Positions 1-8,579 of a DNA stretch of 42,841 bases are shown here, piece after piece. The stretch spans positions 1-42,841 of the forward strand of contig UCEY01000056.1 of NCBI GenBank assembly GCA_900471605.1, written 5' to 3'. Numbering within the stretch: position 1 is the stretch's first letter; each line of letters starts with the position of its first letter. The DNA is from Hyphomicrobiales bacterium (GTDB lineage: Bacteria; Pseudomonadota; Alphaproteobacteria; Rhizobiales; Rhizobiaceae). The notes beneath the pieces were generated by a model. That model did no database searches. It saw only the letters and a program-made list of their open reading frames with translations, and was not told the origin of the DNA. The translations under genes and the position numbers were made by a program.

Positions 1-111
1 AGCGGGGGCAGTCGGTCCCGGCTCTCTCTTCGGCGAAATCGGCGGTAGCGACGCGACTGTCATAGGCTTTGAACCGCAAAGGGGCGCACAGTAGGTGAAA
101 CTGACGGCAAG

Positions 112-255
112 TCATTGGTCGGTTGTGTCTTCCCGTACCTGCAGAATGCGGTCGATAAGACCCCATTCCACAGCCTCTTCCGCTGTCATGAAACGGTCGC
201 GGTCCAGCTCCGCCGGTTCCGGTGACGATCGGTTGTCCAGCGGCTGCTCACGCAT
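112..255 (-). pseudogene. ClpP protease C-terminal remnant
   Basis: Reading the minus strand gives a short frame of 47 codons from an ATG at 255 to a TGA at 112-114. It contains RDRFMTAEEAVEWGLIDRIL, which matches the conserved C-terminal segment of the ClpP peptidase subunit (RDRFM-AEEA--GLID-IL). Full ClpP is about 200 residues. The serine and histidine active-site segments should lie upstream, at roughly 260-700, but that frame is closed by a stop just beyond the ATG and no ClpP-like sequence is visible there. I read it as the 3' end of a decayed or rearranged clpP copy, not a functional peptidase. A clean short protein of this size is possible but less likely. Confidence 0.55.
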
Positions 256-990
256 CCAGCCCTGGGGCCATTCTCGAGGTAGGCTTCAACTACCGGCAGC
301 TTCCCATGTAAGCGCCGTGGACATCGATCCCCGCGCCGTCCATATGGCCTACATCCCGTTCTCTCTTCTTCATATCCCGGCGACCGTGATCGTAGGCGAC
401 AGCTTGGCGATGCGGTTCCGAGAGGGCTGGCACACGATGACGCACGTCATGGGCGGCTGGTCGGCCAAGCTCGGAAATGCAGAACAGCGGACCGTAGCGA
501 AGGCTATGGCTCGTTCGCGCGCAATAGCGCGAAAGGCGGGACGGTTGCCGTCAGCTCATCCGCCACCGAGCCGGTGCGAATCGGAAACAGCTATCGAGAA
601 GAATGGACAACTGCGCCTATTCTAGCGGGCATCGTGTCGGTCAGAAATTTCGAACCGGCGGTTGGTGCTCCATGGGCGAAAGCGATAGGAAACGTGGGGC
701 GCTGTCGGGAGCGCCTTGCCGCTCTCGCTCCTTTCGAGCAATTGCCATCGACATCTGGATGTTGCTACTCGGCGTCGCGCCGCAACCGGCCCGGCCAGAA
801 TTTCCCCCGCCGCCGCGTGGCTCGTCGCGGATTAAAAGTCAGGCCGCGGCACGTAAATCTCGCGGTCAAAATTCCGTTCTTTGTCGACATCAAGGATTCT
901 TTCGAAACCGAGTGGACCAGCGCAACTGATGCGCCGGGGCGGTTTTGCGACCCCGTCTTCGATAGGGTCAAGGAGTTACGGCTCGGCAGG
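256..990. other. Gene-free stretch
   Basis: Several overlapping open frames exist on both strands, but none shows a recognisable domain, a good ribosome-binding site or a consistent coding pattern. They look like chance frames in GC-rich DNA. The region sits between the clpP remnant and the WGR-domain gene and is probably decayed sequence. Confidence 0.4.
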
Positions 991-1257
991 TCAAAGCAGC
1001 GAATTCCGCCGTATTGTTTTTGGCCGGTAACCACGCGCTCGTTTCCGTTTCAACAAGTCGAGGAACAACAGAACCGCTTCCTCCTCTCGCCTGAAATGAT
1101 GGACCATCATCTGTCCCTTGGTTCCGATGCGGCCCCAGTTCCGAAGCAGGCACACGTCCCCGAACAGGTTCGGTTCGATCGACATGGCATAGTAGCGGGC
1201 CATGTTCTTCGAGGCATCGGAGCGTTCGACATAAAGATGGTACGGCTGGGAGATCAT
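991..1257 (-). CDS. WGR domain protein
   Basis: An 88-residue protein that is essentially a single WGR domain. The signature NWGRIGTKGQ lies near residues 40-49, preceded by RYYAMSIEPNLFGDVCL and followed by a helical REEEAVLLFLDLLKRKRARGY tail. WGR domains occur in PARPs and as stand-alone short proteins; stand-alone copies are common on rhizobial plasmids and are thought to bind nucleic acid, but their role is not established. I chose the ATG at 1257 because the conserved MISQPYHLYVER opening starts there; a GTG at 1299 would add 14 residues but has no ribosome-binding site. It is transcribed in the same direction as traG and lies well downstream of it. Function here is unknown. Confidence 0.75.
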   Translation of the reverse strand: MISQPYHLYVERSDASKNMARYYAMSIEPNLFGDVCLLRNWGRIGTKGQMMVHHFRREEEAVLLFLDLLKRKRARGYRPKTIRRNSLL

Positions 1258-1458
1258 GAGCCCAGAATCGTCGATCTCGGTAGCCCAGTCCAACGACACT
1301 TATGAATCGTCAGCGTGGATCGATTCACATCGGTGATGTTTTTCCGGATGTCGCACTGGTGCAGGGCGAGACGCCTCCGGCGCACGGCTCTACTCGCTGA
1401 CACTGCCCGAACCCGCCTTACGGTTTCGGCCATTCGGTGACGATCCTCTCGCGGCTCC

Positions 1459-1728
1459 TCAGCTGCCCCATGTGTGTCTCCCGCCGTCCCCGCGCCTGCC
1501 GAGCTTCTCGTCGATGAGAGTGTCCCCGAGCGATCGCCCGAATTGCGTAACCGTTCGGAGCTTGCGGCCGTATTTGTCCTCGTCGCGAAAACCGCTCGAC
1601 AGCGAGAAGGTGCCGGCATTCAGAAGTGCAAGAAGACGCGCTTTCGCAGTCTGCCCTTTGATCCTTTCCGCCTCGCAGCGCGGTGGGCTGAGTTCCGGCG
1701 ATATCCGTTCCTCTTCGACCGGCCTCAA
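1459..1728 (-). pseudogene. Thermonuclease (SNase-like) C-terminal half, truncated
   Basis: The frame reads ...SPELSPPRCEAERIKG...LLALLNAGTF...DEDKYGRKLR..FGRSLGDTLIDEKLGRR, which matches the second half of staphylococcal-nuclease-like proteins, including the DKYGR arginine that corresponds to a catalytic arginine of that fold. The usual N-terminal barrel half with its DGDT motif is absent. The frame stays open upstream to about 1848, but that part (residues such as APGSRTPLDRPPLL) does not resemble a nuclease, and no signal peptide is seen. The only starts are a TTG at 1728 or internal codons, with no good Shine-Dalgarno. It lies directly downstream of traG. It is either a 5'-truncated nuclease or a chimera formed at a rearrangement point. 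Confidence 0.5.
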
Positions 1729-2004
1729 CCTATATTTGCCGAGGTTTTCATTGGCGTTTTTGGAAAGCCCGGCTGCGGCCAGCAGTGGGGGACGATCAAG
1801 CGGTGTGCGAGAGCCGGGCGCAGTCGGTCCCGCGTCCCCTTCGGGCCGCTATGCTGAGGCTCCTGCGGCTGCGCCGTTTCCCGCCCCTCGCACGACGAGA
1901 ATTCCCGAAATCCCGCCCGTTGGACGGCGCTATGCTGATTTCTCCGATGCTCTTCATCTTTCTGAATCCGCCTTGCTCGTTGCACTACACGCTGGCTGGA
2001 TCCG

Positions 2005-3936
2005 TCAGACTTCGAGGCTCTTTCCGGCCTTGTGAAAACGGTTCGTGCCGACGCAAGCTTTCATGTCATCCCGCCGGAACCAGATCGCTCGGCCGCACCG
2101 AAGCGGCGCGTTGCCGGCCGTAAATACGATCTGCTCATCGGCTCGCATGCGCAGGACTTCATGGGGCTGGATCAGTGGTCTCGCCGCAAGTTGCTTCGAC
2201 CTCGTCCGCGACGATCCCCTCGCCTGGGAACTGCGGCTGACCTGGTCGATTTCGACCGTCGTCATGCCGCAACGCTTCGAGATGTAGTCTGCTGTATCGG
2301 GATCATTGATTGCGGCGAACGAAATCCAGCTTGCGCTTTCGAACCATTTGCTCGCGGCATCGCGGCCGCCATAGGTTTCGCGCATCTGGCCGATGGACTG
2401 GTAGATCATGGTGAGCGTGATGCCATACTTGCGTCCGGCGTCGCGCGCGGTCTCGAGGATCCTCATGTAGCCGAGGCGTGCGACCTCATCGAGGAGGAAG
2501 AGCGCCCTGCTCTTCACCGCACCGTCGCGATTATAAATCGCGTTAAGGAACGAGCCGATGATCACGCGTGCAAGCCCGGAATGCGTCTCTAATGTCTTCA
2601 GGTCTATGTTGATGAATACATCGGTCTTGCCGTCGGCAAGCGCGTCTGTCGAGAAGGTCGAGCCGGACACGAGTGCGGCATAATTGGTGTATGACAGCCA
2701 ATGGGTTTCCTTGACTGCATTGGCGTAGACGCCGGAGAAGGTTTCCGGCGTCATATTGACGAAAGCGGCGACGTTTTCCTTCACGAAATCCGAGTTCGAA
2801 TTGTCGTAAATCTCCTGCAGCCGCTCGCGCAATTTCGGCTCCGGTTCCGCCAGATTGGAGCGAACTTGCCGCAAGGTCTGATTCTCCTGGTCAGCGTGTC
2901 CGGAGAGGCAGACGTCTGCGATCAGCGCGGTCAACAGCTGCAATGCCGATGCGCGGAAAAAGTCATCACGTACGCCGCGCGCCCCGCCGCTGTCGCTCAT
3001 GATCCAGGATGCAACCGAAGCGATATCCTCCTCCTTGGTTCCGCCGAACCGGCCGATCCAGTCGAGCGCATTAAACCCAGTCTCCGGTTCCCTCGGATCG
3101 AGAATACGGATGAAGCGCGCAGCCTGCTTGCGCTGCTCACACACCATCGGCGCGACTTCGTTTGAGGGATCGAGGACGACAAGGCCTGCGCCCCATTTGA
3201 GCGCGGTCGGGATGGTCACAGACGTCGTCTTGAAGCCACCCGATCCGGCGAACACGATGCCGTGCGACGATCCGAACGAACCGTCAAAGCAGAGCAGCGG
3301 CGACTTACCGCCTGTACCCCAGGTCTCCGGGTCGTCCGCACGAAACGAGCGCGCCGCCGTGCTGTCCCTGTCGACCCGGTAGCGCTCGCCAATGACGATG
3401 CCGCCCGTGTCGGCAAAGAGTTTGGCCGCTTCCGGCATCTTCATCCAGTCGGCTTCACCGTGAAGTGCACGTTGTCCGCGAATGCGTTTCGGCTCGGCGC
3501 GCGCAAAAGCGGCATTGCCGATGAGCGCGACGCGCATCGCGAAACACCCCGCCACCAGTGCCGCCGCCGCACCGACCATCGTAGCGGGATCAAGATATGA
3601 GGCGATGGATTTGCCCGCCGGCATGTGGCCGGCGAAACCGGCGAGACGTGCCGTCTCGCGCATCACCGCGATCAGGATCGTCGCGATACTTCCCGCGGCG
3701 CTGCCCCAGCCTGCGAACTTGATGCTCGTCGCGCCGGCGCTCGCAAACAGGAAGATCATACCGATTGCCGCGGCGGTGACATAGGGCGCGGCGATGCCTG
3801 CCCGACCCAATGTCAACCTCGCGGCTTCCGTCTTGCCGAAAGCCGAAAGCCATTGCTCGAATCCGGCCATGCCGATGACGGCGAGCATCATGAGCACGAC
3901 CGGAGCGCCGACGAGAGCAATTCTATTCGCCGTCAT
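2005..3936 (-). CDS. traG: Conjugal transfer coupling protein TraG
   Basis: A 643-residue type IV coupling protein of the VirD4/TraG family. It is an inner-membrane ATPase that brings the nicked plasmid-relaxase complex to the Trb secretion channel. The first ~145 residues hold hydrophobic segments (around 8-30, 50-75, 80-95 and 120-145). Walker A is GSGGFKTTS at residues 231-239 and Walker B is RALFLLDEV at 477-485, followed by the typical YQSIGQMRETYG segment. Length and order fit the rhizobial TraG family. The start codon lies inside the end of traD (14-nt overlap), so it is translated after traC and traD from the promoter in the oriT region. No defects are visible. Confidence 0.95.
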   Translation of the reverse strand: MTANRIALVGAPVVLMMLAVIGMAGFEQWLSAFGKTEAARLTLGRAGIAAPYVTAAAIGMIFLFASAGATSIKFAGWGSAAGSIATILIAVMRETARLAGFAGHMPAGKSIASYLDPATMVGAAAALVAGCFAMRVALIGNAAFARAEPKRIRGQRALHGEADWMKMPEAAKLFADTGGIVIGERYRVDRDSTAARSFRADDPETWGTGGKSPLLCFDGSFGSSHGIVFAGSGGFKTTSVTIPTALKWGAGLVVLDPSNEVAPMVCEQRKQAARFIRILDPREPETGFNALDWIGRFGGTKEEDIASVASWIMSDSGGARGVRDDFFRASALQLLTALIADVCLSGHADQENQTLRQVRSNLAEPEPKLRERLQEIYDNSNSDFVKENVAAFVNMTPETFSGVYANAVKETHWLSYTNYAALVSGSTFSTDALADGKTDVFINIDLKTLETHSGLARVIIGSFLNAIYNRDGAVKSRALFLLDEVARLGYMRILETARDAGRKYGITLTMIYQSIGQMRETYGGRDAASKWFESASWISFAAINDPDTADYISKRCGMTTVEIDQVSRSSQARGSSRTRSKQLAARPLIQPHEVLRMRADEQIVFTAGNAPLRCGRAIWFRRDDMKACVGTNRFHKAGKSLEV

Positions 3937-4138
3937 CGCCGAAGGCCTCCGCCCCGATCGCGAGCAGTCGCGCCCGCTCGGCCTCGTCCGCCTTGAGTCG
4001 TGAACTGAGCTCGACCAGCGCTCCGAGCAGAAGCGCGCGCTTCTCGTATCGCAAACCCGCCTTCACGATCAGGCCGCCAAGTTCGATCTTCTCTCGCGTG
4101 TCCTTCTTGCGGGCATCGGATATCGTGGCCCTCGCCAT
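3923..4138 (-). CDS. traD: Conjugal transfer protein TraD (small, relaxosome accessory)
   Basis: A 71-residue protein opening MARATISDARKKDTREKIELGG, the standard small TraD of Ti-type plasmids (unrelated to F-plasmid TraD). The frame stays open upstream as far as 4306, but the ATG at 4138 matches the family start and sits four bases after the traC stop. It is charged and mostly helical, with the middle block GLIVKAGLRYEKRALLLGALVELSS. In Ti plasmids TraC and TraD assist TraA at oriT, being required or stimulatory for efficient transfer. It is the middle gene of the traC-traD-traG operon and overlaps traG by 14 nt. Confidence 0.9.
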   Translation of the reverse strand: MARATISDARKKDTREKIELGGLIVKAGLRYEKRALLLGALVELSSRLKADEAERARLLAIGAEAFGDDGE

Positions 4139-4142
4139 CCGC

Positions 4143-4439
4143 TCAAGCCTCGCCGTTGCTGCTCTCAGCCGCGCCAGGCGAGACCGTCGTGGTCGCTGCG
4201 CCGGCGCTAGCGTCGCCATTGACCCTCTTCCCTCCGGTCGAAACAGCCTGTCCTGCGCGAAATCGTTTCGCCAGCCCCTCGAAGGCTGCCTGGAGTTCGC
4301 CATCATCGATCTCGATTTCGCCTAGTCCTGCCTTGAGGACAATTCGGCCGATCCGCTCGGCTTCACGGGTTTCAGCCGCCTTGAGCTGCTCCTGGAGTCT
4401 GGCGATTTCGTCGCGAATTTTGGAGGAAGGCTTCTTCAT
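4143..4439 (-). CDS. traC: Conjugal transfer protein TraC
   Basis: A 98-residue protein beginning MKKPSSKIRDEIARLQEQLK, a charged coiled-coil-like N-terminus followed by AERIGRIVLKAGLGEIEIDD, typical of rhizobial TraC. The last ~30 residues are alanine/serine/threonine-rich and look unstructured. The family is a relaxosome accessory protein encoded next to oriT. It is the first gene of the leftward traC-traD-traG operon, so its promoter should lie in 4440-4692, divergent from traA. Confidence 0.9.
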   Translation of the reverse strand: MKKPSSKIRDEIARLQEQLKAAETREAERIGRIVLKAGLGEIEIDDGELQAAFEGLAKRFRAGQAVSTGGKRVNGDASAGAATTTVSPGAAESSNGEA

Positions 4440-4580
4440 TTCCGGTCGTCTCCTGGCTGAGAGAGATTGTCTTCGAAGCCAGCCTTTCAGGACGGCGTGT
4501 GGAACGCACTACTGTGAATCCGACAATCGCCAAGGGCGATGCTTTGGTGAATGATCCCGGCCGTTCCGAAGGAGCGGCTT

Positions 4581-4613
4581 CCAAGGGCGCAATTATACGT
4601 CGCTGATGCGACG
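4581..4613 (-). other. oriT nick-site core with adjacent hairpin
   Basis: On the minus strand, 4600 to 4581 read ACGTATAATTGCGCCCTTGG. The TGCGCCCTT block corresponds to the conserved nick region of RSF1010/Ti (Q-type) origins of transfer. Immediately next to it is the inverted repeat CGTCGC (4598-4603) / GCGACG (4608-4613) with a TGAT loop, the arrangement in which the relaxase binds a hairpin beside the nick. The relaxase would be TraA, encoded 80 bases away. The exact nick position is inferred from RSF1010. Confidence 0.75.
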
Positions 4614-4649
4614 CTCTGCTTTTGTCCCCTGGCGGGGCCGCCGCTCCCA

Positions 4650-4672
4650 ACGAACATGTTGAATCTGTTCGT
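4650..4672. promoter_or_regulatory. Inverted repeat upstream of traA, candidate operator
   Basis: The arms ACGAACA (4650-4656) and TGTTCGT (4666-4672) are perfect and separated by nine bases. The site ends 20 bp before the traA start. Its inner part, CATGTTGAATC (4655-4665), recurs exactly on the minus strand upstream of traI (23271 to 23261). A shared element before traA and traI, the two operons expected to respond to TraR, makes a quorum-sensing operator plausible, although it is unlike the canonical tra box. Confidence 0.4.
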
Positions 4673-4692
4673 AATCGGGAGCTCGGACCGTC

Positions 4693-7600
4693 GTGGCTGT
4701 CCCTCATTTCTCCGTCAGCGTCGTTGCCCGCGGTTCCGGCCGCAGCGCCGTGCTGTCGGCAGCCTATCGCCACTGCGCCAAGATGGAGTACGAGCGGGAG
4801 GCGCGGACGATCGACTACACCCGAAAGCGCGGTCTCCTCCACGAAGAGTTCGTGATCCCGGCTGACGCACCCGAATGGTTGCGGGCGATGATTGCCGACC
4901 GGTCGGTTTCAGGCGCATCGGAAGCCTTCTGGAATAAGGTCGAGGATTTCGAGAAGCGTTCCGATGCCCAGCTCGCCAAGGATGTCACGATTGCGCTGCC
5001 GATCGAATTGACGGCCGAGCAGAACATCGCGCTTGTCCGAGATTTCGTTGAACGCCACATCACCGCCAAGGGCCTGGTCGCCGATTGGGTCTATCACGAT
5101 GCGCCGGGCAATCCACATGTGCATATGATGACGACGCTGAGACCGCTCACCGAGGCCGGGTTCGGCCCCAAGAAAGTAGCGGTAACAGGGCCTGATGGCA
5201 ATCCGATCCGCAACGATGCCGGCAAGATCGTCTATGAACTTTGGGCGGGAAGCCTCGACGACTTTAATGCGTTTCGCGACGGCTGGTTTGCCTGCCAGAA
5301 CCGGCATCTGGCAATGGCCGGTCTCGATATCCGGATCGATGGCCGATCCTTCGAAAAGCAGGGCATCGACGTGGAGCCGACGATCCATATCGGTGTCGGC
5401 GCAACGGCCATCGACCGTAAGGCGGAGGAGGCGAAGACGCAGTCGTCGGAAGGCTCACCAAAGCTCGAACGGATCGAGCTGCAGGAGGGACGGCGAAGGG
5501 AGAACGCACGCCGCATCCAGCGCCGGCCGGAGATCGTCCTCGACCTGATCACGCGGGAGAAGAGCGTCTTCGATGAGCGCGACGTGGCCAAGATCCTGCA
5601 TCGCTATATCGATGATGCCGCCCTGTTTCAAAGCCTGATGGTCCGCGTGCTGCAGAGTCCCGAAGCGCTTCGTCTCGAGCGCGAGCGGATCCCCTTTGCG
5701 ACCGGTACGCGGGTGCCGGCCAAGTACACGACGCGCGAGTTGATCCGGCTCGAAGCAGAGATGGCCAACCGCGCAATATGGCTTTCGGGGCGATCCTCGC
5801 ATGGCGTTCGCGAAGCTGCGCTTGAGGCGACGTTCGCGCGCCACTCCCGTCTGTCGGAGGAGCAGAGGACGGCGATCGAGCATGTCGCTGGACCCGAGCG
5901 GATCGCGGCCGTCATCGGCCGTGCCGGCGCTGGCAAGACGACGATGATGAAGGCGGCGCGCGGGGCGTGGGAAGCCGCCGGTTATCGTGTCGTCGGTGGC
6001 GCGCTCGCAGGCAAGGCTGCCGAAGGCCTGGAAAAGGAAGCGGGGATCGCCTCGCGTACGCTGTCGTCCTGGGAGCTTCGCTGGGGTGGAGGCCGAAACC
6101 AGCTCGGCGCAAAGACTGTTTTCGTTCTCGACGAGGCCGGCATGGTGTCGTCGCGGCAGATGGCGCATCTGGTCGAGACGGTGACGAAGGCCGGCGCCAA
6201 GCTTGTCCTGGTCGGCGATCCGGAACAGCTCCAGCCGATCGAAGCCGGCGCCGCTTTCCGTGCGATTGCCGATCGCATCGGCTATGCCGAGCTCGAAACC
6301 ATCTATCGCCAGCGCGAGCAATGGATGCGCGATGCTTCGCTCGATCTTGCGCGTGGCAATGTCGGCAAAGCGGTTGATGCCTACAAAGCAAATGGCTGCA
6401 TGATCGGCTTGGGATTGAAGGACGAGGCTGTCGAAAGCCTCATCGCCGATTGGAACCGGGACTACGATCCGGCCAAGACGACATTGATCCTCGCCCATCT
6501 CAGGCGTGATGTGCGAATGCTTAACGAGATGGCACGGGCCGAGCTCGTCGAGCGCGGCATCCTCGGCGAAGGATTCGCATTCCGGACGGAGGACGGACAC
6601 CGCAGCTTCGCGCCCGGCGACCAAATCGTATTCCTGAAGAACGAAGGCTCGCTCGGCGTCAAGAATGGCATGCTCGGCAAGGTCGTCGAAGCCGCGCAAA
6701 ACCGCATTGTCGCAGAGATCGGCGAAGGCGAGCACAGACGCCAGGTCATCGTCGAACAGCGCTTCTACAACCATCTCGACCATGGCTATGCCACCACGAT
6801 CCACAAGAGCCAGGGCGCCACCGTCGATCGGGTCAAGGTGCTCGCGTCCCTCTCCCTGGATCGGCATCTGACCTATGTGGCGATGACCCGTCATCGCGAG
6901 GATCTCCGCGTCTATTACGGCACCCGATCCTTCGCGTTTGCCGGCGGCCTGATCAAGATCCTGTCGCGCAAGAATGCCAAGGAAACCACGCTCGATTACG
7001 AGAAGGCCACCTTTTACGGGCAGGCCCTCCGTTTCGCCGAGGCCCGCGGCCTGCATATCGTCAACGTTGCCCGAACGGTTTCCCGCGACCGGCTCGAATG
7101 GACGATCCGCCAGAAACAGAAGCTGGCTGAACTCGCCGGGCGGCTCCTCGCCATCGGCGCCAAACTCGGCTTCGCCAAAGCCCCCAACCCCACCCATTCG
7201 CAAAGCAGCAAGGAGATCAGGCCGATGGTTGCCGGTATCGCGACATTCCCGAAAACGATCGAGCAGGCGGTTGCCGATAAGCTCGAAGCGGATCCAGGCT
7301 TGAAGAAGCAATGGGAGGATGTGTCGACCCGCTTCCATCTCGTCTATGCGCAGCCGGAAACCGCCTTCAAGGCGGTCAATGTCGACGCCATGCTGAAGGA
7401 TGAGACCGCCGGCAAATCGACGCTTGCGAAAGTCGCCGGCCAGCCGGAAAGTTTCGGTGCGCTCAAGGGGAAATCCGGCCTGCTCGTAAGCCGCGCCGAC
7501 AAGCAGGATCGCGAACGGGCGGAACGCAACGTTCCCGCTCTTGCTCAAAGTCTCGGCGATTACATGCGCCAGCGCAGCCAGGCTGAACAGCGCTATCAGG

Positions 7601-8016
7601 CAGAGGAAGTGGCGGTCCGCCGCAAGGTCTCGATCGACATCCCGGCACTCTCGCCGAATACGCGCCAGACGCTTAAACGCGTGCGTGACGCCATCAACCG
7701 CAACGACCTTCCCTCAGCGCTCGAGTTCGCGCTTGCCGACAAAATGGTGAAGGCTGAGCTGGAGGGATTTGCTAAGGCGGTCGCCGAGCGTTTCGGCGAA
7801 CGCACCTTCCTGCCCTTGGCCGCCAAGGACACGAATGGCGAGACCTTCAAGACTATCACGGCAGGCATGAGCCCCGGTCAGAAGGCGGGGGTCCAATCGG
7901 TCTGGAGCCTGATGCGCGCGGTGCAGCAACTCAGCGCTCACGAGCGAACGGTGGAGGCCCTCAAACAGGCAGAAACGATGCGCCAGACCAAGAGCCAGGG
8001 GATGTCGCTCAAATGA
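4693..8016 (+). CDS. traA: Conjugative relaxase/helicase TraA
   Basis: An 1107-residue relaxase that nicks oriT, becomes covalently attached to the DNA and unwinds it for transfer. The N-terminal MobA/MobL domain has the nicking tyrosine candidate Y25 (SAAYRHCAKM) and the metal-binding histidines H135 and H142/H144 (HDAPGNPHVHMMTT). The middle and C-terminal part is a TraI/RecD-like helicase with Walker A GRAGAGKTT at 409-417, Walker B VFVLDEAG near 476-483, a GDPEQLQPIEAG segment, and GYATTIHKSQGATVDR near 698-713. The start is a GTG at 4693, matching the conserved MAVPHFSVSVVARGSG opening, with GGGAG about 12 bases upstream. It is first of traA-traF-traB-traH, and its stop overlaps traF by four bases (ATGA). 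Confidence 0.97.
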   Translation: MAVPHFSVSVVARGSGRSAVLSAAYRHCAKMEYEREARTIDYTRKRGLLHEEFVIPADAPEWLRAMIADRSVSGASEAFWNKVEDFEKRSDAQLAKDVTIALPIELTAEQNIALVRDFVERHITAKGLVADWVYHDAPGNPHVHMMTTLRPLTEAGFGPKKVAVTGPDGNPIRNDAGKIVYELWAGSLDDFNAFRDGWFACQNRHLAMAGLDIRIDGRSFEKQGIDVEPTIHIGVGATAIDRKAEEAKTQSSEGSPKLERIELQEGRRRENARRIQRRPEIVLDLITREKSVFDERDVAKILHRYIDDAALFQSLMVRVLQSPEALRLERERIPFATGTRVPAKYTTRELIRLEAEMANRAIWLSGRSSHGVREAALEATFARHSRLSEEQRTAIEHVAGPERIAAVIGRAGAGKTTMMKAARGAWEAAGYRVVGGALAGKAAEGLEKEAGIASRTLSSWELRWGGGRNQLGAKTVFVLDEAGMVSSRQMAHLVETVTKAGAKLVLVGDPEQLQPIEAGAAFRAIADRIGYAELETIYRQREQWMRDASLDLARGNVGKAVDAYKANGCMIGLGLKDEAVESLIADWNRDYDPAKTTLILAHLRRDVRMLNEMARAELVERGILGEGFAFRTEDGHRSFAPGDQIVFLKNEGSLGVKNGMLGKVVEAAQNRIVAEIGEGEHRRQVIVEQRFYNHLDHGYATTIHKSQGATVDRVKVLASLSLDRHLTYVAMTRHREDLRVYYGTRSFAFAGGLIKILSRKNAKETTLDYEKATFYGQALRFAEARGLHIVNVARTVSRDRLEWTIRQKQKLAELAGRLLAIGAKLGFAKAPNPTHSQSSKEIRPMVAGIATFPKTIEQAVADKLEADPGLKKQWEDVSTRFHLVYAQPETAFKAVNVDAMLKDETAGKSTLAKVAGQPESFGALKGKSGLLVSRADKQDRERAERNVPALAQSLGDYMRQRSQAEQRYQAEEVAVRRKVSIDIPALSPNTRQTLKRVRDAINRNDLPSALEFALADKMVKAELEGFAKAVAERFGERTFLPLAAKDTNGETFKTITAGMSPGQKAGVQSVWSLMRAVQQLSAHERTVEALKQAETMRQTKSQGMSLK

Positions 8017-8579
8017 ATATCAGGCTCGATGAATCAGGGCCGCTGAAGCTACGAGGCAAGCCGTCCCTACGTGGCCTCGGGACGGTGGCCACACTGTTTC
8101 TTGGCGCGATCCTGTTCGCTTGGTTCGGTGGCTATCGGATCAATCTCACACCGAGCGAACCGCTCGGTCTCTGGCGTATTGTCAACCTCGATCGCGCCGC
8201 TGAGGTCGGCGATCTCGTCTTTATTTGCCCGCCTCGAACAGCAGCCGTGCAGGAGGCTCGTCACCGCGGTTATCTGCGCTCCGGGCTTTGCCCAGGCGGC
8301 GTTGCGCCGCTGATCAAGACGGTGATCGCCGTCGCCGGCCAGCGGGTCGAGATCGCAGCAAGCGTTCGCGTCGATAGGCGTGACGTTGCTCGATCGAAGC
8401 TTGCAGACCGGGATGGAGAGGGACGGCCGTTGACGCCGTTCGGAGGCGGGATCGTGCCGGCGAGTAGCGTCTTCCTGCACTCGGCTTTCGCGGGCTCCTA
8501 CGACTCCCGCTATTTCGGTCCCGTTGCCGCTTCCGGTATCCTTGGCCTGGCGCAAGAGGTTCTGACCTATGCGCCGTGA
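8013..8579 (+). CDS. traF: Conjugal transfer signal peptidase-like protein TraF
   Basis: A 188-residue S26-family protease. In IncP and Ti systems TraF matures and cyclises the TrbC pilin. A single membrane segment lies at about residues 22-40, followed by LTPSEPLGLW with the nucleophile Ser48 and by PLIKTVIAVAGQRVEI with the candidate general base Lys102. C-terminal SAFAGSYDSRYFGPV matches the conserved SxDSRxFGP block (S26 box E). It overlaps traA by the ATGA quartet and traB by 11 nt, so translation is probably coupled. Its expected substrate, TrbC, is encoded in the trb operon of this window. Confidence 0.93.
   Translation: MNIRLDESGPLKLRGKPSLRGLGTVATLFLGAILFAWFGGYRINLTPSEPLGLWRIVNLDRAAEVGDLVFICPPRTAAVQEARHRGYLRSGLCPGGVAPLIKTVIAVAGQRVEIAASVRVDRRDVARSKLADRDGEGRPLTPFGGGIVPASSVFLHSAFAGSYDSRYFGPVAASGILGLAQEVLTYAP

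Larger units (their letters stand above)
4440..4692. other. oriT: oriT / divergent tra promoter region
   Basis: The 253-bp gap between divergent traC and traA. It contains a Q-type nick-like sequence (4581-4600), a 6-bp-arm hairpin beside it (4598-4613) and a 7-bp-arm inverted repeat near traA (4650-4672). In Ti plasmids the same gap holds oriT and the TraR-controlled promoters for both operons, so this assignment follows from position as well as sequence. I do not see a clean copy of the 18-bp Ti tra box. Confidence 0.85.

Noticed and set aside
574..1305. Long plus-strand open frame of 243 codons
   Set aside because: It lies antisense to the WGR-domain gene and beyond, has no recognisable domain and no ribosome-binding site; it is a shadow frame in GC-rich DNA.
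4478..4515. GTGTGGAACGCAC upstream of traC as a canonical tra box
   Set aside because: Only the outer triplets are symmetrical and it does not match the 18-bp TraR consensus; too weak to call.
5455..7548. 697-codon open frame opposite traA
   Set aside because: It is the antisense of a highly conserved gene region; the open frame follows from the codon bias of traA, and its composition is not that of a known protein.
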